Part shown: piece after piece, positions 1 to 11,464 of the stretch
Layout of the letters: each line of letters begins with the position of its first letter
How positions within the stretch are numbered: the first letter of the stretch is position 1
Assembly (NCBI GenBank): GCA_000310025.1
Contig: FN648640.1
Span: 1,186 to 59,158, forward strand
Origin: Ectocarpus siliculosus
Taxonomy: Eukaryota; Sar; Phaeophyceae; Ectocarpales; Ectocarpaceae
Direction: 5' to 3'
Length of the DNA: 57,973 nucleotides
The notes under the pieces: generated by a model
Seen by the model: the letters and a program-made list of their open reading frames with translations, nothing else
Told to the model about the DNA's origin: nothing
Databases searched by the model: none
Translations under genes and position numbers: made by a program

Positions 1-940
1 AATTATTTCATGTCTAGGGGCTGGTGGCCTGTTTTACAGCGTCGGTGCCACTCGACGCCAACCTATTCAAATTTTGCGAACAGGGGGAGGGGGGGGGGGC
101 AGAGAAGTACAGAAGTGCAGATACCGGCTATAGGTCTACAAGCCCTCTCAATCATTTCATAGATCATTTTATGATACTGAAACTAGAGTAGTTTTGGCAG
201 CTTGATGACTGATCATTTGAAGGCCTCCAAGGCAATCTGCCCTACCACCCGCACCGCGACCACCCATCAACCTTTCTATGACCCTGTCTGTCGCCACCAC
301 CCTGTCGCGGGTTTCCCTCATGGTCTATAGGTGGAGATACCTGTTCCATGTACACATTTACAGCACTGCCTCCCGCCTGTTTTCAATTTTTGGCCGAACA
401 AAAAAAGAACAGTGCACACCAAAAAATGAGGACCCCTGGATTTTGTGATTTGAAAACCCTCGGATTTTCAAAGCCAAAAGAGATGGAGAGATGGCACCCC
501 CCTCAAACAAATTCAAATCTAGCTTGCTCAATTCCAATAATATGGTGGTTTCGGAAACATTTCGTCAAGGGCTTTCCGTCGACGTAGGGGCTCTTGTGGA
601 GCAATCGACCGTTCAAATTCGGTCTAGGGGGGTGCTATCTGTCCGTCTCTCACAGCTTTGAAAGCCGGCACACTCCTGCTTTTTTCAGAGAGGGAAATGG
701 GAAATGGGTTTTACACAGCTGTGTCGCTATGCATAGTTCGACAGTAGTTACCTTTCTGGACACCCAAAACACAGCACTCAATTGTCTGTTTACTGCACCG
801 TGGTCGCCCTAGGCCTCACCGTGTGAAACGCAATCCTTGGTCTGTAGGCTACGTCCAATAGGAAAGTTCGGGCACTTCTTTGCTGCTTGGCGCGACATTT
901 TTCGTGGAAAATATTCTTCGAACGAAATTTCTGCGTACAT
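1..940. other. No supported gene; repeat fragment and poly-G
   Basis: No exon with both coding character and splice borders is visible. About positions 24-60 resemble the GTTTTACAACGTCGTTGCC motif of the repeat seen at 10.7 kb and 46.0 kb, so a diverged end of that element probably lies at the window edge. A run of G occurs at about 82-100. Confidence 0.5.
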
Positions 941-944
941 CACC

Positions 945-1866
945 AGTCACAATCATGGCCAAAAGACACACTTGAAATTTGAGCGGTGTACAGAGGTGTT
1001 TTCTAAGTAAACGCCCACACCCTCTCTCTAAATGTCAACCGAGAACTACATGTGTGCGCTTCCAGCGTGCGAACAGTATAAGGTAGTGACTGCCGTAGCA
1101 TCGTTTTGCCTCAAAATCCGGGGGCACGGTAAGAGGGACCTTTGTCAGGCTTTTGGGCGTTGATTCGAACCGTGAATTGGGGAAAAGGCGAGCAGTCCAC
1201 AACGTCTCCGTATGGCGAAACTGAACAGGGACAGTCAACAAACAAGAAGCAACTTGCACTTGCAAACAGTCAAATTCCTGGCCAGAAAGAGGACTTTTGA
1301 AATTGGAACCGTGTTGTCGTCCAGCAATCGCGTGTAGCGCCCCAAAGCTAGCAAGCCGTGCCTCTCCTCACCGGATCCTTGAAACATCATGATGCTACAC
1401 GGTGACTGCTCTATATGGCTTACAAGCTGGAAACGCGCGAATGCAGTGGTTCTCTGCCGTGGCGAGAGTGTACGTGATTGCTGGACGACAACACGGTTCC
1501 AATTTCAAGTCCTTTTTCTGGCCATGAATCTGACGGTCTGTCAGTGCAAAGTTGCTTTTTTGGTTGTTGCCTGTTCCCTGTTCAGTTTTGTCGTACGGAG
1601 ACGTTGTGGACTGCTCGCCTTATCCCCAATTCATGGTTTGGTTCAACGCCCAACAGCCTGAGAAAGGTTCTTCTTACAGTATCCCCGGATTTTGATACAA
1701 AATGATGCTACGGCAGTCACTACCTATGCTGTTCGCACGCTGGAAGCGCACACATGTACATGGTTCTTGGTTGCCATTTAGAGAGAGGGTGTGCGCGCTT
1801 GTTTGGGGAAAACACCTCTGTACAATGCTCAAATTTCAAATTTCAAGTGTGGCCATGATTCTGACT
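945..1866. mobile_element. Foldback element 1 (long inverted repeat)
   Basis: The left arm (about 945-1340) reads again as its reverse complement in the right arm (about 1465-1866), with roughly 120 bp between them. Matching landmarks are AATCATGGCC at 951 against GGCCATGATT at 1852, and CCAGCAATC at 1321 against GATTGCTGG at 1476. The arms differ by scattered substitutions and small indels, so this is an old copy. No transposase is present. Foldback or MITE-like non-autonomous DNA elements have this shape; the exact ends and any target-site duplication are not resolved. Confidence 0.75.
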
Positions 1867-1872
1867 GCTGTG

Positions 1873-3895
1873 TGTGTTCGTCCCATCTATTCTGGCGCCG
1901 GTTTACAGCCTGTTGGCGTATATTCCTGACGTATTAGCCGGGGTCACACCAAAGGAACCTCACACAGACCCCCTTTTGATTTGTTTTGTTTGTTTTATTG
2001 CTCCACCTTTTGCCCTGCGGTGCTTGCCTTATTTTTTTCGCGGGAAGGGTTCAATCATCCCTTTCCCTCGTCGATCGTGAAGCAGAAGAAGTGTATTTAC
2101 ATGCCGGGATTTTTATTGTTTTTTGTATACATCTTCGACATCTTCCGGCACCGCCGCCACTACAGCCCACCACCGTCACGTATGAAGGCACCTCCGCGTA
2201 GCTATAGTCCTGATAAGTCCTTTTCTCTGAAGAGACGAAGGGAAATGAGGGTGCGTGACGTTCTGAGTAGGGAAAACAGCGTTGGAATAAGGCTATTTTC
2301 CGATGTTGAACTTTTCCCCATATTGTCGCCGGGCAAGCGATGTGGTGCACTTTTGCCTACCTGGCGCCACCTTGGGTCTACAAGGGCTTCTGAAACAAGA
2401 CCAAACATCACATACACATTCTACAAGAAGCTGTTTGCCAGTTTTCTGCCATTGTTTCGCAGTCTGTGCCTGTTACAAGGGTACGACACGCTGACTTGGA
2501 GGCTGCTCTGGTTCAGACGGATTTGGAGGACGTATCAGTGTCTGACGCAGGACCGTGCGACTTGAACCACACGGTGGGCACAAAAGCTGGTGTCGTTGGC
2601 TTTCTGTAGCATCCGACATCTAGGGTTCGTCCCCCATGGATGGAGATATCGGCAAACATGAAAGGTGGATCTGGGCCCTCTTCGCAGTCTATTGCCAAGA
2701 GGATTTTCTCCAGGGGCTTCGCAATCCAAAGATATCGAAAAGTCGCGGTAGGGAGGAAACAAAGCACAAAGAAAACGATAGCGAGACAGAGAAGAGAGAC
2801 GATTGGGTCCTGATACCATCTGACGTGATAGGTTCGGCTACCATAACAACAAACAATCCTTGTTAACTGGCACCCTTGAAGTGCACCTGGGGTTGAAGCT
2901 CTATGGGTTGAGATATGTACCAACAACAAAGTGCATCGAGGCGTGTACTGTGGCCCTATTGTTCGGTGATGGTTCGCAAGGCGTTCTGATTTTTGGCAGC
3001 ACTGATCTCGGGAAGCATTTAATATTGAAAACGGTATTACAACAAGTGTGTTTTCTCACGACCTAGATCGCTTTTTACTAGGTTACTCAAAATATATCCT
3101 GAAAAAAAAAACTCCGCGGAAAGAATAGTTGCGATTGACCACCAAACCATAACCTTTGTAGGGGTGATGGGGTGAACACTGGACCACCACTATGGTAGGG
3201 GTTACGGGCACGGAGGTGCTTATTCACTGGTGAACTGGGCTCAACAAAAATGCGGAGAAGATTGCGAGGCAGTGGATAGTTTTTGCTCTCTGGGCGAACT
3301 CGTGAGTGTTTTTCCCTGATACTGTAATCGAATTTTTTATGTACGCAGTCAAATTTCGTTGGAAGGATCTTTATCGATGACAAAGGTCGCGCCCAGCAGC
3401 AAAACATTGCGCGTTCCTTCTTTTGGAAGTTCATCGTGGATATCCTCTTACGATGCCCTCCTCGGCCTCCGACCTGCTGTAACACAATCTCCCAAGCTGC
3501 GTGTCACCTACGTGGTAAAACCAGTAAAACTGTACAACACTGGCACACTGCAGTATGAAGAAGTGCATGTGGGGGCATGTTTCATACACGTCGGGACACG
3601 TTTCATACTTGGCTCCCTTTGCCTGGCGAGGATCTCGGCACTCTTCCGATTTTTTTTAGGCACTGTGGCCCCTCGGCCAATCACTGACACATTTTTGCGA
3701 CAGTTTTTTTTGCCTAAAGACTGCGTGCTAGTAGAGGGTAAAAACTCTGATAAGTCGCTCAAACTTCCGTTAGGTCACAGGGATCCCGATTTTTTTTTTT
3801 TTTTTTTACAAGGGCGGTGGACGCGGGGGACTACCGCCCCCCCCGCCCCGTGCCTCTCTCCGCTGAGAGGGGAAGGTAATGTGAGGTGAAAGTGG
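1873..3895. other. No supported gene; two open frames of doubtful meaning
   Basis: Two plus-strand frames stay open for some distance. One is 2101-2565 (ATG, about 155 codons, hydrophobic start MPGFLLFFVYIFDIF). The other is 3377-3889 (ATG, about 170 codons, partly a poly-T run read as Phe). Neither shows a domain, convincing splice sites or a second copy. They are reported so that the stretch is not taken as blank. Confidence 0.3.
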
Positions 3896-4680
3896 TATAA
3901 CGCTTACCAAGTGGGACGTCCTTGAGTGGTCAGGATGTGATCGATTAATTTCCCGCAGAAGTGGAGCAGTGAAGGCAGCTCTTGGAACACGAAAAAACGG
4001 AAATGCCACAAGGTGAAATATTGGCCGGAACTATTCTTCGGCGCTACTCTTTGTAGTCTAGACCGGAACACGGCGCAAGGTGTGAACCATCCCCGAGAAG
4101 TGGAGCTTAGAAAACATGTAGCTCTTTGAATGTCAAGACGGAAACGGAAAACGACACACTTATTCTCAAAATGCAATATGGAAGTAGACACCTAAATGTG
4201 ATACTCTATGCGGCGTTGTCTAGGCCGGACCTATGCAGAAATGCTGACCACATGTGGGGCAACACAACATAAAATGTAGACCGGAACCATTCGTCTGTGC
4301 AACGCGTGAAACCATCCCCGAAAGGCGGAGCCTAGCGCCAACAAGAACTTGAATTGCCCTGTACTTTGTTCGCTACTTGCAGTTGAAGGCAATGACGACA
4401 TCGGGTATCCGATGTGAAGGGAAGACAACACTCTCGAACGGAAAAGGAATGAAGGTTGACTCGTAGCCAAGTTGAAAACGGAAAAAATACAAAATACATG
4501 CATGGAGAAAACATCGAAATGTGATGTTTTACTTCGCTACTTACATGTCTAAGCCGGAAACGTCAACCATTCCCGGCAGGACTAATGTACTTGCCTACAA
4601 ACGACACCACAAACACTCCATCGGGCACATGCACTATCCATAAAGAACACGCTCGGGTTAATGCACCATCCACGAAGAAC
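3896..4680. repeat. Degenerate tandem repeat with GTCTAGACCGGAA-like units
   Basis: Motifs of the form GTCTAGACCGGAAC followed by a CATCCCCGAGAAGTGGAGC-like block recur near 4057, 4228, 4277 and 4548. The spacing is irregular (roughly 50-270 bp) and identity is low. No coding sequence is supported here. I read it as an old, decaying tandem array; a dot plot would settle the period. Confidence 0.45.
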
Positions 4681-4885
4681 ATTTCCTCAAGCCATAGAGA
4701 AAATACCAAAGATGTTCCAAATAACTCCCAAATAATTGTGGCTGTTTAACGCAGCTGGCTGCACAAAAGAACGCCTCAAGTGGCACCACGCGCCGTGCCT
4801 AAAGCTGTGACACGTGCACAATTGTATGTACGTGCACATCGCACACGCCGAACGGCGTTTTTGTGCATGGAGAATGAAAATACAT

Positions 4886-4886
4886 A

Positions 4887-4960
<74 letters not shown>
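4886..4960. repeat. (AAT)n microsatellite
   Basis: About 25 uninterrupted AAT/ATA units. On the minus strand it reads as a long tyrosine or isoleucine run and creates an artificial open frame across 4687-5724, which should not be annotated as a protein. Confidence 0.97.
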
Positions 4961-5084
4961 GAGGTCGCCCAATCAAATCGCGGTTTATTAACAGTCCAGA
5001 GCGGAGGGGTTGGAGGTGCCAAAGAAGGTGCGAACACGTGGTTTGGAGCGGTTCGCCGGCGCGGATAGCTCGCCCGGCGCTCGG

Positions 5085-5920
5085 CGCCCGGAGCCCTCGG
5101 CGACGGCGTCTCGCTGAGGCCCTGTTTTATCGTTAAAAATTTGCACCTAAATTGAGGCCCTGCAAAAAATAAGTTTCGGGGGGGTGCCGGGGGCCAAAGA
5201 TGCTGATTGGTCAACAGGAAAATACACGATGAGGCCTTCTCTGCCCGGAAAAGCGGGACTTCGATATTGGATGCAGCAAAAACAATTGCAAATTGAATTG
5301 TTTGTTGCTGAATCGAAGTACCCGAGTTGCACTGCGCCCCTTTTGCACCCCCCGTGATGAGGTGAACTCGTGCTGGCGTTACCCCTGACGGGACTGCATG
5401 TGGCACACTGGCCGTGCGACACCCACACGCATCGCCCACTGCCCGCTGCTGGGAGATAGCTGTATTGCAATGAATCTGTGAGCGTGCTAACTTTTCCCGC
5501 TGGTTGGGTTGCTGGGGAAGTTGATTTCCAATATGTGCGATGTCAAAAGTCAACGGCCGGTTGTGTGCAGCGAGACAGTCCAAACAACAGTTGTAGAGCA
5601 AGCCTGAGGATGAGGCTTGGACCGCTGGCTCCACCTGCTGATGCTTAGCTTCGTGTGTGTGCTGATATATTTTTGCAGCTCCCGTATGGTGTACATGGTC
5701 TATCGCTCTACCTGGTTGGGTCACCGCGTCACCTCGCAGCAGCGATTCCGCCGGATTTGGGTGTTGCTGAACTTCGATTTGGCAACATTACGTTAAACGA
5801 CGCAAGCCCTTTTTGGCCGAAAACCCAAATTGGTTCATCCAATTTAGGTATTCAATTTAGGTGACAAAAATAAACGTTAATACACGGCCTGAGAGAAGGC
5901 GTCCCGCGGGCTCCGCGGAG
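5085..5920. mobile_element. Putative TIR DNA element, non-coding
   Basis: A ~67-bp segment at 5091-5157 returns as its reverse complement at about 5849-5915. Both contain GAGCCC, a CTGAGG/CTCAGG block, a TTA.CGTT core and CACCTAAATTGA. GC-rich sequence continues outside both ends (GGCGCTCGGCGCCCGG on the left, a similar stretch to about 6050 on the right). The ~690-bp interior has no recognisable transposase. A non-autonomous terminal-inverted-repeat element is the simplest reading; target duplications were not identified. Confidence 0.5.
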
Positions 5921-6213
5921 AGGGAGGCCGAGCGGCGCCCCCTGCGGCGCGTGCGGCGACGTGAAGCTATCGTGTCGATTTGACAGTAGGTCCAATCGCG
6001 CCCCTTCTCTCTCAGGCGTCGCTGAGGCCTGAGGGCCGAGCTTGAGCCTGCACCAAAGTTTCCTACCACTATTGGTCACCGTGGTGGCGAATGATTCGCG
6101 ATTGAGTGCATAAAATCGAGGGAAAATCCGCGGGCTCCCCGAGGAAAATGCAGGGGTGATGGATACATCGATACAAATTGCTGATGACACCACTTTTTAC
6201 AGGAGCATAAAGT

Positions 6214-6249
6214 TGCGAGAAAAGCTAAAGTTTGCAAACTTTTCTCGCA
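6214..6249. repeat. Nested palindrome / hairpin
   Basis: TGCGAGAAAAG at 6214 is mirrored by CTTTTCTCGCA ending at 6249. Within the arms lies a perfect 14-bp palindrome AAGTTTGCAAACTT (6228-6241). Related AGTTTCCAAACG and TTTGCAAACTTTGC words follow up to 6360. It could be a structured repeat remnant or a protein-binding site; no gene start is placed next to it. Confidence 0.7.
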
Positions 6250-6919
6250 CCTTTCGTTATGTACGCTCGTTATGGGAGAAAAAATTTGCGCGCCGAACGT
6301 TTGGAAACTTTAGCTTTTCCATTAATCGCACCATCTGGAGCAATACTTTGCAAACTTTGCTGGCGACAAAACTATCGAACAAAAATTTCGCTTCGAGACT
6401 CACGCCAATCCACACCAGGTACCTGCGCGTACCACACACGAACCCTCTCCCGCCACACAAACGCGCACGATCTACGCGATAGATGAACGGCGAGTTCGAA
6501 TTGCCTGCGATGGCCGCAGCGGTGTAGAATATGTACAATAGACAATGTTTGTAGAGTCTGTGTCAACAGTTGGTGTTGGATGTGAGCATGATTGAGGACT
6601 TCCTGGCTTCGATTGGAAGACACAACGCCAGGTTTTTTTATGCCAACGTTTTCGGAGCTTTTGTTGCACGCCCTGGCCGGTTTCGCGGCGTGGTATGAAG
6701 GGGTGTGCCTGCTTCTCGCCGTTGCCCATGAAACAAAAATACTCAAGCCTCGGCGTTCCACCAGTACCGTGGAGAAAACTTCGTTCACCCTTTAGTGAGC
6801 GTGCAATGAAGCGTGATTGGCAAAAGTTCCCGACCTTTTCCACACCCTGTACAACCTTAACTTTTCCACACCCTGCACAACTTTAACTACTAACTATGTT
6901 AGTTGTTTGCCAGACACCT

Positions 6920-7240
6920 ACCGGCTAGTTGCTCGTAAACACCTAGTTGCGCACGCTCCGAGAAGAGTAGCTGCCTACAGGCAACTAGGTGCGCAAGCTC
7001 CTGGAAAAGTAGTTGTCTGCAGGCAACTAGGTGCGCACGGTTCTGGCAGAGTAGTTGTCTGCAGGCAACTATGCTAGGTGCTTACGATTCTGGAAAAGCA
7101 TTGTCAGCAGGCAACTAGGTGCGCACGCTCCTGGAAGAGTAGTTGTCTGCAGGCAACTAGGTGCGCAAACTCCTGGAAGAATAGTTGTCTACAATTGGTG
7201 CGCACGCTCCTGGAAGAGTAGTTGTCTGGCAAACAACTAT
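6920..7240. repeat. 42-bp tandem satellite (about 7 units)
   Basis: Units read like CTAGGTGCGCACGCTCCTGG AAGAGTAGTTGTCTGCAGGCAA, period 42 bp, with 80-95% similarity between neighbours and one unit interrupted near 7070. Because 42 is a multiple of three, one plus-strand frame stays open and would give a 14-residue periodic peptide (RQLGAHAPGRVVVC-like). There is no start codon context or splice signal to show that it is expressed. Confidence 0.9.
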
Positions 7241-7249
7241 AATACCAAC

Positions 7250-8090
7250 TAAAGTAGTTGTACACGGGTGTGAACTTTTCTCACAACTTGATGCTCACAT
7301 AAAAGCGGTGTGAACACGTTTCGAAAGGCAACAATGAAGAACAAACATTTAGTACGGCCGTTCTTCTGACGCTGTTTCCTTTAAGTCGTGTTTTGTCAGA
7401 AAAAATAGTGTAGTTTCTGATTCCGGACAAAAAACAGTTTCGTATAGGATCAGAAAGTACACATTTCCGGCTACGCAGTTTTGATTTCACCTTTCCAAGC
7501 GATCATGCGTTCGGAAATGATGACGGTTTGTGATGGGATGGCGCGTTTGTTTTTTCATTTGGACATGCATACCACACGGACAAAACCATGGATTGCGCAG
7601 CAGGTACTGGTCGTAGCGAGCTCATCAAGGGCTCCGAGCAACCCTCGGAGCACTGTGCTGCCATCCCAACCGTTGATATGTGGTTGCCGTGTGGCCAGGT
7701 GCGCTCATAGCAAAATGTTGGCCAGCTGACGCACACACCGCTTGTTCAGGCCGGCAAAGACCAGACCCACAAAGAGACGCAGCATCAGCGTTCCATTTAG
7801 GCCGCAGGCCTAAAGTGCGGCAACCGCAGTTTGCCCCAACAAGACGCCGAAGGCGTGCCGGAGGGCCGGCCGCCGGAGGCAACAACTTTGGCGGTATTCG
7901 ACGTAATACTTGACAGAAAATTATTCAAAATCAGCTCAAAATTGTGTATATATGTTATGTGGGAGAGTGTTTACATCACGATGATTGATATTCAAAGCAA
8001 TGTTGCAGAAAATCATTCAAAATCAACTCAGTGTCAATTGTTGGGACGAGGGACGAGGATGTTTTATTGTGTTTGTTCTTGGTTTGTTTG
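7250..8090. other. No supported gene
   Basis: Both strands carry only short open frames without domain or splice support. A GC-rich patch with GGGCCGGCCGCCGG lies near 7865. Confidence 0.4.
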
Positions 8091-8093
8091 CAC

Positions 8094-8455
8094 TTAAAAT
8101 CTTAGATTGACATGGGGACATGAGCAGGACAAGACCAACAAAACAAACAACAAAATTACACGTGATGACACACGACACACCAACAACCAACAACCAAATA
8201 TTGCCGTTGCCACCGAAGTAGAACAAGCCGTCGACAGACGGGCTGCGATCTGGCGCGTGACATCCAAGACATTGTCTGCGCTGGCTGCAGCCATCTTCTA
8301 ATGCGGTAGGACTCTCTTCTGCTCCTTGAGAGGTTGACATTCTGTAGCGTGTCCGCGCGGACCACTGTCTGCTGCGTAGTAGTAGCTAGCTGCGTCCGCA
8401 GCTGGCTTGTGTGCCCAACAGCCGCATTCAATTGCCCATTCAAAAGGGGCACCGT
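8094..8455 (-). pseudogene. Coding-like fragment with hydrophobic C-terminus, unknown
   Basis: On the minus strand a frame ending at 8156 contains polar, low-stop sequence (LRTQLATTTQQTVVRADTLQ). A neighbouring frame continues as AAASADNVLDVTRQIAARLS followed by about 30 strongly hydrophobic residues and a stop at 8094. The joint needs a frame change, so the region is either a decayed tail-anchored or membrane protein gene or chance. No family was recognised. Recorded as a weak candidate only. Confidence 0.18.
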
Positions 8456-8459
8456 GGGT

Positions 8460-9065
8460 GTAGAATGGGCAAGTACACCTCCCCCTTGAATATTTTCTGT
8501 TTTTTTTGTTTGTTTTCTGTTTTCTGTGCTCTCTAGTCTCCTCTCGTGCCACCATTTTTGCCGTGTTTGATTGAACCCATTTCTGAAAACGTCTCGCTTC
8601 TAAACGTTACTTCGTACCAAAAACAGGAAGGGTCCAAACAATTTTCTCGCCTCGGACCAAATTTTTTTCTCGCCTCACGGCGAGACACAAAGTGCCGCAA
8701 AAAGGCGAAAATGTGTGCGCTCTCTAACTCTCTTGTTGCGGAAAGCCGCAACAGAGACCCCGTGCCGTGTTGCGGATTTAGCATTTCGCGACGGAAATAG
8801 TGCGATTCCGCAACGCCGCAACAGCTAAATGGAACGCTGCGCAGCATCATCCCAACAAACACATTGATGGAGAAAAGCTTCCTTTTCTCGCTCGCTAGAG
8901 CACTCCTCCTGCTGAAACTTGCGCGGATGTAAGCTCCATCAACTGCTCTCTGTCGGAGGGGCTGTGTTGTGTCATTGCTGTTGGTTGGGTCAGTGGAGTG
9001 ATAACTACATCGCCATCGGTGAAATGGCAAGAAACCTGTAGAGCAGTGAGCGGCATGCCGCATGT
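8460..9065. other. No supported gene
   Basis: T-rich and GCCGCAACA-rich sequence. The words GCCGCAACAG and GCGGAAAGCCGC recur between 8690 and 8825. Nothing here supports a gene. Confidence 0.4.
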
Positions 9066-9070
9066 CGTTC

Positions 9071-9400
9071 TTCGAACAGCAGTCGACCCTCGCCAACTTC
9101 GTTGGTCAGCCTCCCGGGGCGTCACGGTCTCTGGGAACTACAGCACATACACACAGCTACGGGCGAGTGGCTTTGTGGTGTCTGATGGTTCGGTCAGTTA
9201 CGGTCGCTATGAAACCAAACCTGTGACGGCCCAAAAAACTGTCAAAAGCTGTGTGTTCGAGCGGAGGGTCTTTTTCGAACAGCAGTCGGCCCTCTCGCCC
9301 ACCTCTCGACCTCCCAGCGCCTCACGCTCTGTATCACCACCCCACATGAGGCACCAATCGCACAGTTACGCGCGGATGGCTTTGGTAATGCTGTTGTGCC
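9071..9400. repeat. Tandem dimer, period about 203 bp
   Basis: TTCGAACAGCAGTCG starts at 9071 and again at 9274. Both are followed by CCCTC, a CCTCCC.G.G.GTCACG block, an ACAGCTACGGGCG / ACAGTTACGCGCG block and GGCTTTG. The two units are about 65-75% alike. A frame of 144 codons runs across them (8998-9432), but the repeat explains it better than a gene. Confidence 0.7.
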
Positions 9401-9734
9401 ACCCAGTGCACAGAGATCCCCGAAAAACTTAACCAGTGATGAGATCGTACAGGGCAGCAAATGGTGGATTCAAACGGCCGCATTCCATGGCCAGCGTTGT
9501 AAAAAAAGTCGACTGCACTCTTAAGAAGCGTCTTGACAGACACGATGTTACTATTTTTCGAATCAGAAATTGCACAGTTTTGATTCAATTATCAGTTCTT
9601 ACAATATACCGCCTGAGGGGGGATGGCCTGCAAGGAAAAATAAACCAGATCCGAGCGACACTCTTACGGTGCAGGAGATGTATATTTTTCCCAGTGAAGA
9701 AGGCCGATTCATTTTTTTGTGGGTCACAACATGC

Positions 9735-10430
9735 TTCAGTTCGCGTTTTCGGCTCGTGTGCGACTAACAAGGCACGAGCGCCCTGCTTTTGGGCCGCCTG
9801 CAGAGGGCATGTGGATGATCGAACGCCATTCGCTGCAGCTTGTGGATCGTCGGCCCAAGACCTCTCTCTGGCATGCGTTGTGGACTAATCACACGCGGAA
9901 AGGGCCACGTCTAAAAGTCAACACCGAAACACACTTCGGTTCACGTTTGCAGGCCGTGTGCAATTGAAACTGGAGAATACGCTATATTTCTGGGATGCGA
10001 GCGAGGGTATGTGTATGACCGCATGCCATTGGTGGCAGTTTGTGCATGTCATCGGGCTAAGGCTTCCCTCTGCCATGCGTTTTTTACTGGCAGCGGATGA
10101 CACACGAAGCAAACACGCGGCGGAACAAGAACAAAGTCCAAAAAGTCAACACCGAAACACACTTGGGTTCACGTTTGCATGCTGTGTGCATTCAAAACTG
10201 AGCAATACGCCATGTTTCTGGGACACGAGCAGAGGGTATGTGTATGACCACACGCCATTGGCTGCAGTTTGTGGATGTCGTCGGCCTAAAGCCTCTCTCT
10301 GGAATGCGTATTTGATTGATCACACATGCAGCTGGCACAAAAAGGGGCCTTTTCGACCGAAAGTCAAGAACGTCGGCAGAGCAGAGTGGCAGCGTTGGCG
10401 TTTTCGGATCGTGTGGGGCCACACAAGATG
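9735..10430. repeat. Tandem repeat, three units of 205-228 bp plus part of a fourth
   Basis: Unit starts are marked by CGTTTTCGGCTCGTGTGCGA (9740), CACGTTTGCAGGCCGTGTGC (9943), CACGTTTGCATGCTGTGTGC (10171) and CGTTTTCGGATCGTGTGGGG (10399). Inside each unit lie a GGGTATGTGTATGACC-like block, a GCCATTGGCTGCAGTTTGTG-like block and GTCAACACCGAAACACACTT. Identity is about 70-80%. No coding function is supported. Confidence 0.85.
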
Positions 10431-10689
10431 CAGAACGCCCTGGATTTTCGGTTAGTGCATCACCTCACGATACTGGCCTCTGTTTGGGCAGCAATCGGTG
10501 TAGTTCCCCGTTCTGGCACGATCGGCGTGTGACTCCCCCCAATTCTCACAGCAAAAAAATCAACCGATTACTGTTAGAAAATGGGCCGATTTTCGAATTC
10601 GCCGGCTGGAATACTTGGAAATTTTCGGGCTGTGAGAAAAGCCCAAATACTTTTGGGCTAAGAAATATGACCCCCCTCCCCCCGCCTTC

Positions 10690-11240
10690 GGTGTTTGCCA
10701 TCGGGGGTGGGTTTTCGTCGCTTGGCAACGACATTGTAAAACAAGCCGATCACTTCGTGAGCTCGGCAAACAGGTTACCGCTTTTTTCTTGCCTTTGTTT
10801 TTTTTTTTCGGGAACCATGAATGGTGGTGAAGTAGATTGTGTTGTGCGGGGTCGTGAACTCTCACTCCGCGCAAAGGGGGTGATCTCACCACGTTGTGTT
10901 AAATTGGTCAAGCACCCTCGAGGCAGTTACACAGTGCTCATAACTGTCCCTGGAAGTGAAAGCACCAAGATTATATATGAAGTCATACGCAGCCGTCATC
11001 CGTACGCAAGGAAATATGCACAAGATGCCGAACACCCTTAGCAGTATGCAGCGTACCCTCCATGCGACTCGTCGAATACCTCACGGCGCTTCGCCTTGGT
11101 GATGTGCGAGCCTGGTCCGGCGAGAACCCGGCGTGCGCGGTCCCGGTTGTGTAGGGATGCGAGGTCAATGGTCTAACGACTACGGCATGCACGACTACGA
11201 GTACACCCCCCCCAATCGGAAACCCAGAAACCACGTTGCA
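10690..11240 (+). mobile_element. Dispersed element E, copy 1
   Basis: This ~550-bp block is repeated in inverted orientation at 45555-46195. Shared features in order: TTTTCGTCGCTTGGCAACGA, a GTTGTGCGGGGTCG block, GGCAGTTACACAGTGCT, CGTACGCAAGGAA, ATGCCGAACACCCTTAGCA and CTACGGCATGCACGACTA. In this copy a frame from an ATG at 10817 stays open to 11041 (about 74 codons). In copy 2 the same region is broken by indels, so a former coding role is possible but unproven. The family is unidentified. Confidence 0.8.
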
Positions 11241-11464
11241 TACAAAACCGCCTTGGGAGAATTTTTTTCTTGACTTTTTTTTAACGTCGTTTCTCGGCCG
11301 TTTCAAAGCGATCCACGATGTCAATATTTTATTTTCTCCAAAAATCCATGCCCCCAAGGGTCTGCCGGCTTTAGCGCGGAACCCGCTGCTGTAGCGGTGC
11401 AGCAGTTCGAAAACGACGCAAGATCACCCAGCGATCACACAGACGAGATGCGTAATAAGACCAG

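Noticed and set aside
3377-3889. 170-codon plus-strand ORF
   Set aside because: About 10 codons come from a poly-T run, and no domain, splice sites or second copy support it.
4687-5724. 345-codon minus-strand open frame
   Set aside because: It runs through the AAT microsatellite, read as a tyrosine run, and through a non-coding TIR element; no coding composition elsewhere in it.
6920-7240. CRISPR-like array
   Set aside because: The 42-bp units are contiguous and similar throughout with no unique spacers, and the window is eukaryotic.
10316-11041. 241-codon ORF as one gene
   Set aside because: It joins the end of a tandem repeat to element E; only the last ~74 codons could have been coding, and element E copy 2 has this part broken.
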